Origin: SG8-41 sp963699525
Lineage (GTDB): Bacteria > Pseudomonadota > Gammaproteobacteria > Burkholderiales > SG8-41
DNA: 64,000 bases
Assembly (NCBI GenBank): GCA_963699525.1
Contig: CAVOUI010000009.1
Location: 62,001 to 126,000 of the forward strand
Direction: 5' to 3'
Shown: in pieces, positions 26,416-37,044 of the stretch
How positions within the stretch are numbered: the first letter of the stretch is position 1
Layout: each line of letters opens with the position of its first letter
Made by a program: the position numbers and the translations under genes
Notes under the pieces: generated by a model
Told to the model about the DNA's origin: nothing
The model's database searches: none
What the model saw: the letters and a program-made list of their open reading frames with translations, nothing else

Positions 26416-27700
26416 GTGACGGGTAAGACCAGCGAGTTCATTGTCGAGAGCCTCCTGCCGGACGTGCGCAGGGGCAGGATGGTGATCCTCGTCGACGACG
26501 CGGACCGCGAGAACGAGGGCGATCTCTTCGTCGCGGCGGAGAAGGCGACGCCCGAGGCGATCAACTTCATGGCGATCCACGGGCGGGGGCTCGTCTCGCT
26601 CGCGCTGACGGAGGAGCGCATGCGGAGCCTGGGGCTCGCGCTCATCACCGACGACACCGGCAACCAGACCAAGTTCGGCACCGCGTTTGCGACCCCGATC
26701 GATGCGCGCGAAGGCGTGGGTTCCGGCATGTCGGCGCACGACCGCGCGCGCACGATCGCGGTCGCGATCGCGGACAACGCGAAGCCTTCCGACCTGATCC
26801 GCCCTGGACGCCTGCAGACGCTGCGCGCGGTGGAGGGCGGCGTGCTGGCGCGGCGCGGCCATACCGAAGCGGCCGTCGACCTGGCGCGGCTCGCCGGCTT
26901 GAAGCCCGCCGGCGTGATCTGCGAGATCATGATGGAGAACGGCGCGATGGCGCGCAGGCCGGACCTCGAGCGCTTCGCGCGCGCGCACGACATCAAGATC
27001 CTGGCGATTGCCGATCTCGTCGCCTATCGCCAGAGCGAGCGCGAGATCCGCCGCCGCGCGGAGACCCGGTTGCCCACGCGTGGAGCCGGCGAGTTCCGCA
27101 TCATGGTCTACAGCGACAGCCTGGAATCGCAGGCATTCGTGGCGCTGGTGAAAGGTGAGATCGGGCCCGACCGGCCGGTCCTGGTCCGATTGCATTCCCA
27201 GTGCCTGACGGGCGATGTCTTCGGCTCCGAGCGCTGCGATTGCGGCGAGCAGCTCGAAGCGGCGCTCGCGATGATCGACAAGGCGGGCGCCGGCGTCCTG
27301 GTCTACATGTTCGACGAGGGGCGCGGCATCGGGCTCCTCAACAAGATCCGCGCCTACGCGCTGCAGGACCAGGGCCGCGACACGGTGGAGGCAAACCACG
27401 CGCTCGGCTACGCCGCCGACATGCGCGACTACAAGGCGGGGGCGCACGTCCTGTTCGACCTGGGCGTGCGGAAGGTGCGCCTGATGACCAACAACCCGGA
27501 CAAGGTGCGGCAACTCGAGGCCTACGGCCTGGCCGTTACCGAGCGCGTCCCGGTCGAGGTGCCCCCGCGCAAGTCCAACCGCGACTACCTGCGGACGAAG
27601 CGCGCCAAGTTCGGCCACATGCTCTCGCTCGTGGCCGACAAGCAGGACCCGGGGCCGGGCTCCGGGATACGGGGAAGCGGCGAAAGTAGACCGGCGCTAG
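26416..27700 (+). CDS. ribBA: Bifunctional riboflavin enzyme RibBA, 3' end frameshifted
   Basis: Fusion of 3,4-dihydroxy-2-butanone-4-phosphate synthase (about 1-205; DDADRENEGDLF, MSAHDRA) and GTP cyclohydrolase II (about 215-405; zinc Cys in HSQCLTGDVFGSERCDCGEQ, EGRGIGLLNKI, MTNNPDK), supplying both precursors of riboflavin. The GTG at 26416 starts the conserved N-terminus. The family ends shortly after KFGHMLSLV (about 27640), but here the frame runs on without a stop to 28311, antisense through a clear protease gene. The extra 215 residues look like a non-coding shadow. One-base frameshifts would give stops at 27689 or 27700, so the end given here is an estimate. Confidence 0.87.
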
Positions 27701-28356
27701 AAACGCCGGATGAGCGTCAGCGTGGTGCCGTCGCGCTTCATTTCCATCCGGTTGAGGAAGCTCATGCCGAGCAGCGCCAGGGGGAGCTTGTCGCCCTCGA
27801 TGACGGAAGCGTCCACGTTGTTCACTGTGATGTCGCCGATCCGCAGGCTGTCGAGCTTGACGGAGTAGACCGGAACCACGCCATTGGCGGTCTGGGTGAA
27901 GACCCGCGTCCCCGCCAGGTAATTCACGCCGGCGCGCCGCGCGTCGCTGCTGGAGAGCACGACGGAGGTCGCGCCGGTATCCACCAGGAACCGCAGGCTC
28001 ACGCCGTTCACCACGCCCATGGTGACGAAGTGGCCGCGCGCATCAGCGACGAGGGTGACGCTGTCGCCCCCGCGCGGGGCCGATGTGTTCGCCACCGCCG
28101 CGCCCTCGCCGACCGCCAGCGTCCGGCGCTCCCCGTCCATCTCGAATACTGCGGATTCGCTCGACGCGGAGATGAGCTTCACGCCTTCCGGGGTAACCTG
28201 CCCGATAGCGAGCGTCCGCGGCTTGCCGCCGTCGATCGACACGACCGCTCTCCCGGTGGTCAGGCCGAGCACGTTGATGTCCACCGCGGCCGCCGCGCCG
28301 GGCCCGAGTAGGAACAGCGTGAGAATTACCCTAAGATTGAGCCAATCCGATCTCAT
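27697..28356 (-). CDS. Retropepsin-like aspartic protease (clan AA), exported
   Basis: A 219-residue protein with a signal peptide (LRVILTLFLLGPGAAAA) and a C-terminal retropepsin-like domain: the catalytic motif FLVDTGATSVVLS near 120-132, then GDITVNNVDASVIEG and ALLGMSFLNRMEMK near the end. It fits the TIGR02281 family of periplasmic aspartic proteases of unknown substrate. The N-terminal half (about 25-95) carries repeated short strands and may bind a partner. ATG 28356 gives the signal peptide; the frame is open upstream but only as antisense of the next gene. It converges on ribBA and is divergent from the amidotransferase gene with 18 bases between. Confidence 0.85.
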   Translation of the reverse strand: MRSDWLNLRVILTLFLLGPGAAAAVDINVLGLTTGRAVVSIDGGKPRTLAIGQVTPEGVKLISASSESAVFEMDGERRTLAVGEGAAVANTSAPRGGDSVTLVADARGHFVTMGVVNGVSLRFLVDTGATSVVLSSSDARRAGVNYLAGTRVFTQTANGVVPVYSVKLDSLRIGDITVNNVDASVIEGDKLPLALLGMSFLNRMEMKRDGTTLTLIRRF

Positions 28357-28374
28357 TACCTGTCGTCGACGAAA

Positions 28375-29091
28375 GTGAAGCCGGTTGCCATTTTCCGTCA
28401 TGCCGCCACCGAGGGTCCAGGTTATTTTGCCACGTACCTCGACCGTCACGGCGTGACGTGGCAGGTGATCCGGATCGACGAGGGCGATCCGATCCCGGAC
28501 GATGCCGGGCGGTTCAGCGGGCTCGTCTTCATGGGCGGCCCGATGAGCGTCAACGACGATCTGCCCTGGATCGCGCCGGTGTTGAAATTGATCCGGGCTG
28601 CGGCGGACACCGGCATCCCGACGCTCGGGCACTGCCTCGGCGGCCAGTTGATGGCGAAAGCGCTGGGCGGCGCGGTGACCCGCAATCCGGTGAAGGAGAT
28701 AGGCTGGGGAAGGGCGGATGTCGCGCCGAACGAGGCGGCCGCGCGATGGTTCGGGAAAGCGCTCACGTCGTTCGACGCATTTCACTGGCACGGCGAGACG
28801 TTCTCGATTCCGCCCGGCGCGACCTGCATCCTGTCGAGCCGGTATTGCTCTAACCAGGCCTTCGCGCTCGGTCCACACCTCGGCATGCAGTGCCACGTCG
28901 AGATGACCCCGGAGCTGGTGCGCGCGTGGTGCCGGGACTGGGAGAAGGAGGTGGAGTCGCTCGCCCGGCGCACCCCCTCGGTGCAGACACCGGCGCAGAT
29001 GACGGTGTCGCTCGAGGAAAGAACCCGGGCCTTGAACCGGGTCGCGGACCGGCTCTACGACCGCTGGACCGTTGGTCTCAAGCGGCGGTGA
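28375..29091 (+). CDS. Class I glutamine amidotransferase
   Basis: A stand-alone type 1 glutamine amidotransferase of 238 residues. The nucleophile elbow GHCLGGQL (Cys near 82) and the catalytic His and Glu in MQCHVEMTPE near 180 are visible, with FMGGPMSVND near 53. Such proteins hydrolyse glutamine for an unknown acceptor or hydrolyse gamma-glutamyl compounds. It starts at GTG 28375, eighteen bases from the divergent protease start. It is not GuaA, because the synthetase half is absent. Confidence 0.9.
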   Translation: MKPVAIFRHAATEGPGYFATYLDRHGVTWQVIRIDEGDPIPDDAGRFSGLVFMGGPMSVNDDLPWIAPVLKLIRAAADTGIPTLGHCLGGQLMAKALGGAVTRNPVKEIGWGRADVAPNEAAARWFGKALTSFDAFHWHGETFSIPPGATCILSSRYCSNQAFALGPHLGMQCHVEMTPELVRAWCRDWEKEVESLARRTPSVQTPAQMTVSLEERTRALNRVADRLYDRWTVGLKRR

Positions 29092-29195
29092 TGGGGACCG
29101 GGCAGGAATCGCGGCCGTACGGAATTCTTTGCCATTCCGCTGGAGCATTACAATTGCGCAGAAATGGAATACGGTGAAAGGGATAACGCGCGACC

Positions 29196-30467
29196 ATGGC
29201 GTTGTCGACGGGTCTTCGGGACGTGACCCACACTGACACCACGATTGCCGGCTGGCGCGAGAATGCCGTCTACGCGATTCTGTTCTTGTTGCCTATTGCC
29301 GGCGCGAGCGTGCCGCATTGGGTGGGCGTCAGTTTTACAGTCCTCGTGCTTCTGGGACTGCCCGAGCTTTTTCGCATGCGTTGGGGACTGGCGCGCGAAG
29401 AGCAGATTCTAGTCGGCATCCTGGTCGCCTACTTCGTCGTGTTCGTGCTTTCGGACCTGGCCAACGGCTGGGATTACCTGAAGACACGCAACGTGGGTAT
29501 CGAGACGCGCTTCCTGCTCGCTTCGGCGGTGTTGCTGCTGTTGCGCCGCACGCCGCACGCAGGGACCTGGCTACTGCGGGGCGGCGTGGCCGGCGGGTTC
29601 GCGGTTTGCCTTCAAACACTCTTCGATTTCTACGTGCGGCAGGAGCTTCGTGCTTCGGGTGCCCTCAATCCGTCGGTGCTGGGTTCCTACGCCGCGCTGC
29701 TCGCCATGTTCAATCTCGTCTTCTGGCACATGGTCCCGAACCGCCCGGCGCTGCGTTACCTGATTGGCGCCTCGGCGGCTGCGGCATTCGTCGCGCTCCC
29801 GCTGACCGGCACCCGCGGGAGCTACGTCGGCCTCGTCGGAATGCTCTTCGTCTGGACCCTGGGACGTTTCCGCGGCCTGCGCCTTGCAGCCGCGCTGGCG
29901 GTCAGCGCCGCGGTGTTGACGGCCACCTATGTCGCCTTGCACGAGGTCCGCCAGCAGCTCGATGTCACATTGAGCCAATCCTCCTATGGTGCCGTGCGCG
30001 GCGATGACGAGACGCCCATCAGCCCATCGCTCTATTCCGCCAATGTACGCGTCGAGATGTGGCGTGTGTCCCTGTTGATCTTCCGAGACAACCCCATCTG
30101 GGGAGTGGGACGCGGGAACTATGTCGAAGCCGCGAAAAAATACGTCGATCAGGGCAAGGCGCCGCCCGATGTCATCACGTATCCCCTGCCGCACAGCGTC
30201 TATCTCGAGGCGCTGGTTGCCAGGGGCATCCCCGGTCTGGTTGTCGTATTGGCTTTGTTGCTTTATCCGTTGGGCTATTTCGCGAGCGGGCTGCGGCGCT
30301 CACCGGACACGGCGTTGCTCGGGACCCTGCTGGTGGTCGGTATCGCGCTGTTTTCGCTCACCGATACCATGACTTTCCTCAGGAACAATTTCGCCTCCCT
30401 CTTTCTCATTTATCTGTGCACCTTTTTCACGATGCATCAGCGGAAGCTCTCGCGCGAGGGTTATTGA
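29196..30467 (+). CDS. O-antigen ligase family membrane protein
   Basis: A 423-residue protein with ten or more membrane helices and one large periplasmic loop (about 245-340) containing FRDNPIWGVGRGNYVEAAKK and PHSVYLEALVARGIPG, features of the Wzy_C/O-antigen ligase (WaaL) family. It would transfer a glycan from a lipid carrier to lipid A-core or a protein at the outer face of the inner membrane. AAGGGAT precedes the ATG. Its stop codon abuts the ATG of the next glycosyltransferase, so they form an operon. A polymerase role cannot be excluded. Confidence 0.87.
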   Translation: MALSTGLRDVTHTDTTIAGWRENAVYAILFLLPIAGASVPHWVGVSFTVLVLLGLPELFRMRWGLAREEQILVGILVAYFVVFVLSDLANGWDYLKTRNVGIETRFLLASAVLLLLRRTPHAGTWLLRGGVAGGFAVCLQTLFDFYVRQELRASGALNPSVLGSYAALLAMFNLVFWHMVPNRPALRYLIGASAAAAFVALPLTGTRGSYVGLVGMLFVWTLGRFRGLRLAAALAVSAAVLTATYVALHEVRQQLDVTLSQSSYGAVRGDDETPISPSLYSANVRVEMWRVSLLIFRDNPIWGVGRGNYVEAAKKYVDQGKAPPDVITYPLPHSVYLEALVARGIPGLVVVLALLLYPLGYFASGLRRSPDTALLGTLLVVGIALFSLTDTMTFLRNNFASLFLIYLCTFFTMHQRKLSREGY

Positions 30468-31262
30468 ATGCCACGCCTCTCGGCCGTGCTCATCGTGCGT
30501 AATGAGTCCGCGCAGCTTGGTGCCTCCCTCGAGAGCGTGAAGTGGGCGAATGAGATCGTAGTACTGGATGGCGGCAGCGATGATGACACCGTGGCTATCG
30601 CGCGGCGCTACACGGACAAGGTCTTTATCGAGCGCGACTGGCAGGGCTATGGCATCCAGCGCCAGCGCGCCCAGGAGAGGGCGAGTGGCGACTGGATCTT
30701 GATGATCGACGCCGACGAGCGCGTGACTCCCGAGTTACGGGTCGAAATTGAACGGGCAGTCGCCGCCGACGACCGCACAATCGTCTACGCGGTGCCGCGG
30801 CTGTCGTTCTGCTTCGGGCGGTTCATCCGCCATGGCGGGTGGTATCCCGATTATGTCGCGCGACTTTATCCGCGGGGCCGTGCACGCTATGGCGACGAGC
30901 TGGTGCACGAGAAGATTCATCCGGATCCCGGCATGCGCGTCGTTCGCCTGCGCGGCGACTTGCTGCACTACACCTATCGCAATCTGGAACACTACCTGGT
31001 GAAATCAGCGGGCTTCGCCGCGGCATGGGCTACCATGCGCCAGCGTCAAGGCCGGCGCGCCGGTCTCGTCCAGGGGATGCTCCACGGAATTGCCTGCTTT
31101 GTGCGCATGTACCTGCTGCGTGCGGGCTTTCTCGACGGCAAAGCGGGCATCCTGCTGGCGCTGCTATCGGCGCACTCGACCTTCGCCAAGTACGCGGATC
31201 TCTGGGTTCGGCAACAGCGGCTGCCGAGAACCCAGGAAGACTCTGATGCTAGAGGTCCTTGA
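30468..31262 (+). CDS. Family 2 glycosyltransferase, WaaE/KdtX-like
   Basis: A 264-residue cytosolic or membrane-associated glycosyltransferase: SAVLIVRNESAQLG at the N-terminus, VVLDGGSDDDT near 32-42, and LMIDADERV near 78-86 as the metal-binding segment. ELVHEKIH and LLHYTYRNLEHYL are typical of LPS core beta-glucosyltransferases of the WaaE/KdtX type. It begins directly after the ligase stop (TGAATG). Its 3' end overlaps the convergent heptosyltransferase-like gene by 14 bases. Confidence 0.88.
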   Translation: MPRLSAVLIVRNESAQLGASLESVKWANEIVVLDGGSDDDTVAIARRYTDKVFIERDWQGYGIQRQRAQERASGDWILMIDADERVTPELRVEIERAVAADDRTIVYAVPRLSFCFGRFIRHGGWYPDYVARLYPRGRARYGDELVHEKIHPDPGMRVVRLRGDLLHYTYRNLEHYLVKSAGFAAAWATMRQRQGRRAGLVQGMLHGIACFVRMYLLRAGFLDGKAGILLALLSAHSTFAKYADLWVRQQRLPRTQEDSDARGP

Positions 31263-32286
31263 GGAAGGTGCGGCTAATTGTCTTGGCCGCCCCGGCAACG
31301 TCAACCGTACTCATGTCCTCGGGCGCCGCATCCTCAGGCGGCGAGAAGGCGAGGCGGCGGTCGGCGCTGTTCAGAGTCTGCCAGCGCAGAGCCGTGGCTG
31401 AGCGCCGACGGGTGTAGAACGCGGCTGTCGGGCGATCGAGTGCCCCGGCGATGTGCAGCGGCCCGGTCGAGCCGCTGATGAAAAGATCGGCAAACTGGAT
31501 GTGTTGGGCAAAACGCGTGAGTCCCTCGGTCGAGTGGTAGATCGTGTGCGCGCGACCGTGCAGCAGGGCCGCCACCCTGCCGGCACTGTTCTCCTCGCCG
31601 GGACCAGCGGTGATGACGACAGTGTGTGGCCGCCGCGAGTGTAGCTCGCGGATCAACATTGCGTACTGATCAAGTGACAGGTTGCTTGCCGACCCGCCGC
31701 CGCCCGGGTGCACAAAGACCAAGCGGTCGCCCGGATCAATTCCGCGCCCTTGGCAGAACGCCGTGCGCAACGAAGCGACTTCCCCGGGCGGAAACTGCAG
31801 GAAAGGGGGTGCCGGCGGCACCACGTTGGCCAGGCCAATATCGGCGAGCAGCCGGCGCGCAACATCGAGGTTGTACTCAGATTCGGGTCTGGCCGAGAGC
31901 GAGCGCCGCTGCTGCAACCGCTTGTTATAGAATAGCTGCGCGATCCTGGTCGCGGGCGCCAGTCGATAACGAATGCCGGCAGCCAGCATCAGTAGCCCGA
32001 CGCGGATCGTCGAATAAAGCGTGATGACCGCGTCGTACCGTTCGCGCCGCAGACGCCGCAGCAGCCCGAGTTGCTCACGCAGGCCGGCATCGGGGCCGGG
32101 ATCCCGTATAGCTAGATTGATCGCTGGGCAGCACTCGGCCATCTCGCGAGTGTAATCGGGCACGAGGCAGTGAATTTCACACCGCGGCAGCGCCTGTTTC
32201 AGCAGGAGAAAGGTTGGATAGGCGAGCATGAAATCGCCTAGCCGGTCGTTGCGTACGACGAGGATCTTGCTGGGCGTTGGCGTCAT
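31249..32286 (-). CDS. Family 9 glycosyltransferase (heptosyltransferase-like)
   Basis: About 345 residues of the GT-B-fold family 9, which includes LPS heptosyltransferases: KILVVRNDRLGDFMLAYP at the N-terminus, VFVHPGGGGSASN in the middle and FISGSTGPLHIAGAL near the C-terminal nucleotide-sugar site. The ATG at 32286 places the conserved KILVVR close to the N-terminus; an ATG at 32331 would add 15 residues. It lies on the opposite strand to its neighbours, converging with the WaaE-like gene and divergent from the next family 2 glycosyltransferase. Confidence 0.88.
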   Translation of the reverse strand: MTPTPSKILVVRNDRLGDFMLAYPTFLLLKQALPRCEIHCLVPDYTREMAECCPAINLAIRDPGPDAGLREQLGLLRRLRRERYDAVITLYSTIRVGLLMLAAGIRYRLAPATRIAQLFYNKRLQQRRSLSARPESEYNLDVARRLLADIGLANVVPPAPPFLQFPPGEVASLRTAFCQGRGIDPGDRLVFVHPGGGGSASNLSLDQYAMLIRELHSRRPHTVVITAGPGEENSAGRVAALLHGRAHTIYHSTEGLTRFAQHIQFADLFISGSTGPLHIAGALDRPTAAFYTRRRSATALRWQTLNSADRRLAFSPPEDAAPEDMSTVDVAGAAKTISRTFLKDL

Positions 32287-32370
32287 GCGGGAGTCCGGCC
32301 GGAATGCAAAAGCTACACGAAGCCTGCGCATCCCGGCAAGCTACCAACGAGATTCGATTCGCGTGTTTTG

Positions 32371-32376
32371 TATAAT
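32371..32376 (+). promoter_or_regulatory. Perfect -10 hexamer (TATAAT) before glycosyltransferase
   Basis: An exact TATAAT in a locally AT-rich stretch, 15 bases before the ATG at 32392. If used, the transcript would begin only about nine bases before the start codon. No good -35 was found. Confidence 0.45.
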
Positions 32377-32391
32377 GACAGGACGACAGTC

Positions 32392-33342
32392 ATGCGCGCG
32401 GCAATGAAGCTGGGAATAGTAATCCCCTGCTACAACGAGGGCGAGGTCCTGCCCGAAACGGTTCGGCAAGTGACCGAGCTGATCGACCGGCTCGTTGCTC
32501 TGGGCAAAATCTCCGCCGACAGCAAGATTTGTTTCGTCGACGACGGCAGCAAGGACCGCACCTGGGCACTGATCGAACATCATGCGGCGCAGAACCGCCA
32601 TGTTTCCGGTATCAAGCTGTCGAGAAATCGCGGACATCAAAACGCGCTGATCGCCGGCCTGTTTACTGCTGAAGGCGACGCGCTCGTTAGCGTCGACGCC
32701 GATCTCCAGGACGATCTCAAAGCCATCGAGCACATGGTGGACAGGTTTCGCGGCGGCGCAGAAATCGTCTACGGCGTGCGCAACCGGCGCGAGACCGATA
32801 CGGCGTTCAAGCGTCTCACCGCGGCAGGTTTCTACAAGCTGATGGCCGCGCTGGGGGCGGATTCGGTCTACAACCACGCGGATTATCGCCTCATGAGCCG
32901 GCGCGCAGTCGAATGCTTGAAGCAATACCGAGAGGTCAACCTGTTCCTGCGCGGGATCGTGCCGCTGATCGGGTTCAAATCTGAGATCGTCTACTACGAC
33001 CGCACTAACCGTTTCGCCGGGAAATCGAAATATGCCGTGAAAAACATGATTGCGCTTGCGCTGGATGCAATCACTTCGTTTTCGGTGGTGCCGCTGCGAA
33101 TGATCACACTCGCCGGGTTCGTCATCTTCGTTGCCAGCATGCTGGTGACGCTGTGGGCGTTGTGGGTAAGGTTTTTTACCGACGACGCCGTGCCGGGCTG
33201 GGCGTCTGTGGTGCTGCCGATGTATTTCCTGGGCGGCATCCAGATTTTCTGCATCGGGATGCTGGGTGAATATCTGGGAAAAACCTACTCCGAGGTAAAG
33301 GCACGGCCGCGCTATGTGATCGAGAAGGTCGTGAATCAGTGA
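32392..33342 (+). CDS. Membrane family 2 glycosyltransferase, polyprenyl-phosphate type
   Basis: A 316-residue glycosyltransferase with an N-terminal GT-A domain (GIVIPCYNEGEVLPETV, VDDGSKDRTW, SVDADLQDD) and two C-terminal membrane helices (about 235-260 and 275-300). It resembles GtrB/ArnC/DPM1-like enzymes that load a sugar onto undecaprenyl phosphate at the cytoplasmic face. ATG 32392 has AGGA eight bases upstream; ATG 32404 is the alternative. The next gene, overlapping by four bases, encodes a GtrA-like protein, the usual partner that flips the lipid-linked sugar. Confidence 0.9.
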   Translation: MRAAMKLGIVIPCYNEGEVLPETVRQVTELIDRLVALGKISADSKICFVDDGSKDRTWALIEHHAAQNRHVSGIKLSRNRGHQNALIAGLFTAEGDALVSVDADLQDDLKAIEHMVDRFRGGAEIVYGVRNRRETDTAFKRLTAAGFYKLMAALGADSVYNHADYRLMSRRAVECLKQYREVNLFLRGIVPLIGFKSEIVYYDRTNRFAGKSKYAVKNMIALALDAITSFSVVPLRMITLAGFVIFVASMLVTLWALWVRFFTDDAVPGWASVVLPMYFLGGIQIFCIGMLGEYLGKTYSEVKARPRYVIEKVVNQ

Positions 33343-33743
33343 CCGCGGTCCGCGAGCGTGTCCGCGTCGCCCGGTTTCTTGCCGTCGGCGTGCTCAATAC
33401 CTTCGTCGGCCTTGCGACCATCTACTTGTGCAAGTGGTTCCTGGGAACCGGCGATGTCGTCTCGAACGTGATTGGCTATGCCGTTGGCCTCATCAACAGC
33501 TTCTCGTGGAACCGGAACTTGACGTTCGCTCACTCGGGAGCTGTGCTCCCCGCCGCGGTGCGGTTCGTGATCGTATTCCTGATCGCATATTCCCTGAATC
33601 TTGTGACGGTGCTTGCGGCGATACACGTATTCGCCGTCAACAGCTACCTCGCGCAGGCGATCGGAATCGCGCCCTACACGGTGTTCTTTTATCTCGGCAG
33701 CAAGTATTTTGCCTTTAGATCGGCGCCGGCCGGGCGCGAATGA
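33339..33743 (+). CDS. GtrA-like flippase family protein
   Basis: A 134-residue protein with four membrane helices and the family motif FSWNRNLTF (about 52-60), matching GtrA/PF04138. These proteins are thought to flip undecaprenyl-phosphate-linked sugars across the inner membrane. The GTG start overlaps the stop of the preceding glycosyltransferase (GTGA), a classic coupling. Together with the next membrane protein it would form a three-gene glycan-modification module. Confidence 0.9.
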   Translation: MTAVRERVRVARFLAVGVLNTFVGLATIYLCKWFLGTGDVVSNVIGYAVGLINSFSWNRNLTFAHSGAVLPAAVRFVIVFLIAYSLNLVTVLAAIHVFAVNSYLAQAIGIAPYTVFFYLGSKYFAFRSAPAGRE

Positions 33744-33875
33744 ATGCGGTCCGAGCAGCTGCCGGATTGATTTTGCCATCGGTTGATGCCCGGCGATTTC
33801 GAGTGCTTCTGAAAAGCTTTCCGCCGCGTTGCAGGCGGCACGACCCGCGTTGCCCCGCTTGAGGTAAGGCATCCC

Positions 33876-35183
33876 ATGCAATTGTCCGCAAACCGGGAAC
33901 ACAAGTGGTACTGCGCCTTGTTTATCCTGGGCATGGGCATTGGCCTGCTGATGGTGCGGAACTCGCAAGTGGGCGGCGACCAGTCGCTCATGCTCGATCT
34001 GGGATGGAGGCTGTACCACGACGGTGTATGGCTGCCGTATGGCATGCCCACTTCAGCGGGAGGCCGTTCACCCGGCGGTTTGATCAGCTTGCTGGTCGGT
34101 TTGCCGCTGTATGTCTGGACGGATTATCGCGCACCCGCCCTGTTCACGCTGCTCCTGCATGCAGCCGCATTCCTGCTTCTGCTGCAGCGGCTGAAGCCAG
34201 CGCTCACCAGCGCCGGGCGACTGCTCTTATTTCTGTTGGTTTGGCTGGCGCCCTGGCATCTCTATTTTGCCGCGCACATCTGGAACGCAAGTTACATGTT
34301 CGTGTTTGCGGTATTGCATCTGGCCAGCACGCAACGCATGGCCAGACATCGCGAAGCCTGGAGCACGTGCTTGCATGTGCTGCTGATTGCTCTGGCGATG
34401 CAGGTTCACACTTCTGCTTTTGTGCTGGTCATCCTGTCGCTGCTGCTGTTCCTGAACAAGCAGATCAAGGTGCATTGGGGTGGCTTTGTCATTGGCGCGC
34501 TGATCGGCATCGCCAGTTTCGTACCCTGGGCGTTGGCCGTGTCCAACGACCCCGCGTTGGCGCCGGGTCAAAAAGGCTTCTTCCTGCGCGGCCTGATCTA
34601 CGTGTATCCATTTGCACACGGCGTGCTTTCCTGGCTCAGGATGGGCAGCCTGAGTTTCGCCAGCCGCATGATCGATTTTGACTTTACGGCAGCGCTGGGC
34701 AGCGGCATCAATGCCTGGTTGAGCCCGGTCGCCAGGGGAATCGGTATCGCTGCGCACGTGAGCTTGCTCGTGGCCATCTGGGCCAACTGGCGATTCTTCA
34801 AGAAGGCGCGGCATCTGCTGCGCTGGCGGAGCGTTACCCCGGATCAGCCGCGCGCCTGGCTGCGCCGCTACATTACGCTGAGCGCCGCGGCCGCGCTGAT
34901 ATCCTTCGCCATTTCACCAACCACGGTCATGTTCTGGCAGGCCTTTGTCGTGCTGCCCGCATCCGCACTGATTGTGGTGATGGCCGGCGAGGTCTTGCTG
35001 CGTAGCCGTCTGCGTCACCCCACCGCACTGATCATCAAGGCATGGGGGGTTGCAACGGTGGTGTTGCTGCTCTTCCAGTCCATTGGCGCACCACTGTATC
35101 GTTGCGGCGGCCGCGAGCTCGGGACCATGAATGCCATGCTCGAGGCCCTCCATGTGAAACGCGAATGTATCCAGCCTAACTAG
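33876..35183 (+). CDS. Polytopic membrane protein, probable GT-C glycosyltransferase
   Basis: A 435-residue protein with about ten membrane helices and a first periplasmic loop rich in acidic and aromatic residues (NSQVGGDQSLMLDLGWRL), as in GT-C enzymes that transfer a sugar from a polyprenyl carrier. No family-specific motif was recognised, so the call is by architecture and by position after gtrB/gtrA-like genes, where a serotype-type transferase is expected. Codon and base usage appear slightly less GC-rich than in housekeeping neighbours, and the region is not part of a conserved gene order, suggesting acquisition. AAGG precedes the ATG. Confidence 0.65.
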   Translation: MQLSANREHKWYCALFILGMGIGLLMVRNSQVGGDQSLMLDLGWRLYHDGVWLPYGMPTSAGGRSPGGLISLLVGLPLYVWTDYRAPALFTLLLHAAAFLLLLQRLKPALTSAGRLLLFLLVWLAPWHLYFAAHIWNASYMFVFAVLHLASTQRMARHREAWSTCLHVLLIALAMQVHTSAFVLVILSLLLFLNKQIKVHWGGFVIGALIGIASFVPWALAVSNDPALAPGQKGFFLRGLIYVYPFAHGVLSWLRMGSLSFASRMIDFDFTAALGSGINAWLSPVARGIGIAAHVSLLVAIWANWRFFKKARHLLRWRSVTPDQPRAWLRRYITLSAAAALISFAISPTTVMFWQAFVVLPASALIVVMAGEVLLRSRLRHPTALIIKAWGVATVVLLLFQSIGAPLYRCGGRELGTMNAMLEALHVKRECIQPN

Positions 35184-35304
35184 CCGCCAACGGAAACGAG
35201 GCCGTCCATTTGGCCGACCGCCTTGCAAAGAGGCACGGAAATTTCGAGTCCCGGTGATGGGTGAGGGGCCGGGGCCACCCGTTGCGCGTTAGCCCGCGTC
35301 GAGC

Positions 35305-35796
35305 TCAATCGCGGAAGTTCTTGAACTGCAGCGGCACGTCGGTCACCGACTTTCGCACCAGCGCGATTGCGTCCTGCAGCGTGTCCTTCTTGGGGCCCGT
35401 GACGCGCAGCGCGTCGCCCTGAATGCTCGCCTGGACCTTGAGCTTGGAGTCCTTGATGAGCTTGACCAGGCTCTTCCCGCGCTCCTGCTCGATGCCCTCG
35501 TGGATCTTGATCGTTTCCTTCACCTTGTTCCCGCTCACCGGCTCGAGCTTGCCCGGCTCGAGCGCCCGGATGTCCACGCCGCGCTTGGCGAGCCTCTGGG
35601 TCAGCACGTCGCGCAGCTGGCGCAGCTTGAACTCGTCGTCGGCAAAAGCCGTCAGCGTTTTTTCTTTCTCGCTGATTTCGACGTGCGCGTCGGACCCCTT
35701 GAAGTCGAAGCGGTTCGCGATCTCCTTGTTGCACTGCTCCACCGCGTTGCGGATCTCGACGTGATTCACTTCGGACACGATATCGAACGATGGCAT
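35305..35796 (-). CDS. yajQ: YajQ family nucleotide-binding protein
   Basis: A 163-residue YajQ (UPF0234) protein: MPSFDIVSEVNHVEIRNAV at the N-terminus, RFDFKGSDA near 28-36, and KDTLQDAIALVRK near the end. Members bind nucleotides and in some species cyclic di-GMP. The ATG at 35796 is the conserved family start. The frame is also open through the argG gene upstream, but that part is a shadow created by the argG frameshift. It follows argG by 26 bases on the same strand. Confidence 0.93.
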   Translation of the reverse strand: MPSFDIVSEVNHVEIRNAVEQCNKEIANRFDFKGSDAHVEISEKEKTLTAFADDEFKLRQLRDVLTQRLAKRGVDIRALEPGKLEPVSGNKVKETIKIHEGIEQERGKSLVKLIKDSKLKVQASIQGDALRVTGPKKDTLQDAIALVRKSVTDVPLQFKNFRD

Positions 35797-35822
35797 GCCT
35801 TCTCCCCGTGGCGATTCAGCGT

Positions 35823-37031
<1,209 letters not shown>

Positions 37032-37044
<13 letters not shown>

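Noticed and set aside
28375..29091. Glutamine amidotransferase as GMP synthase
   Set aside because: Only the amidotransferase domain is present; the ATP-pyrophosphatase half of GuaA is missing.
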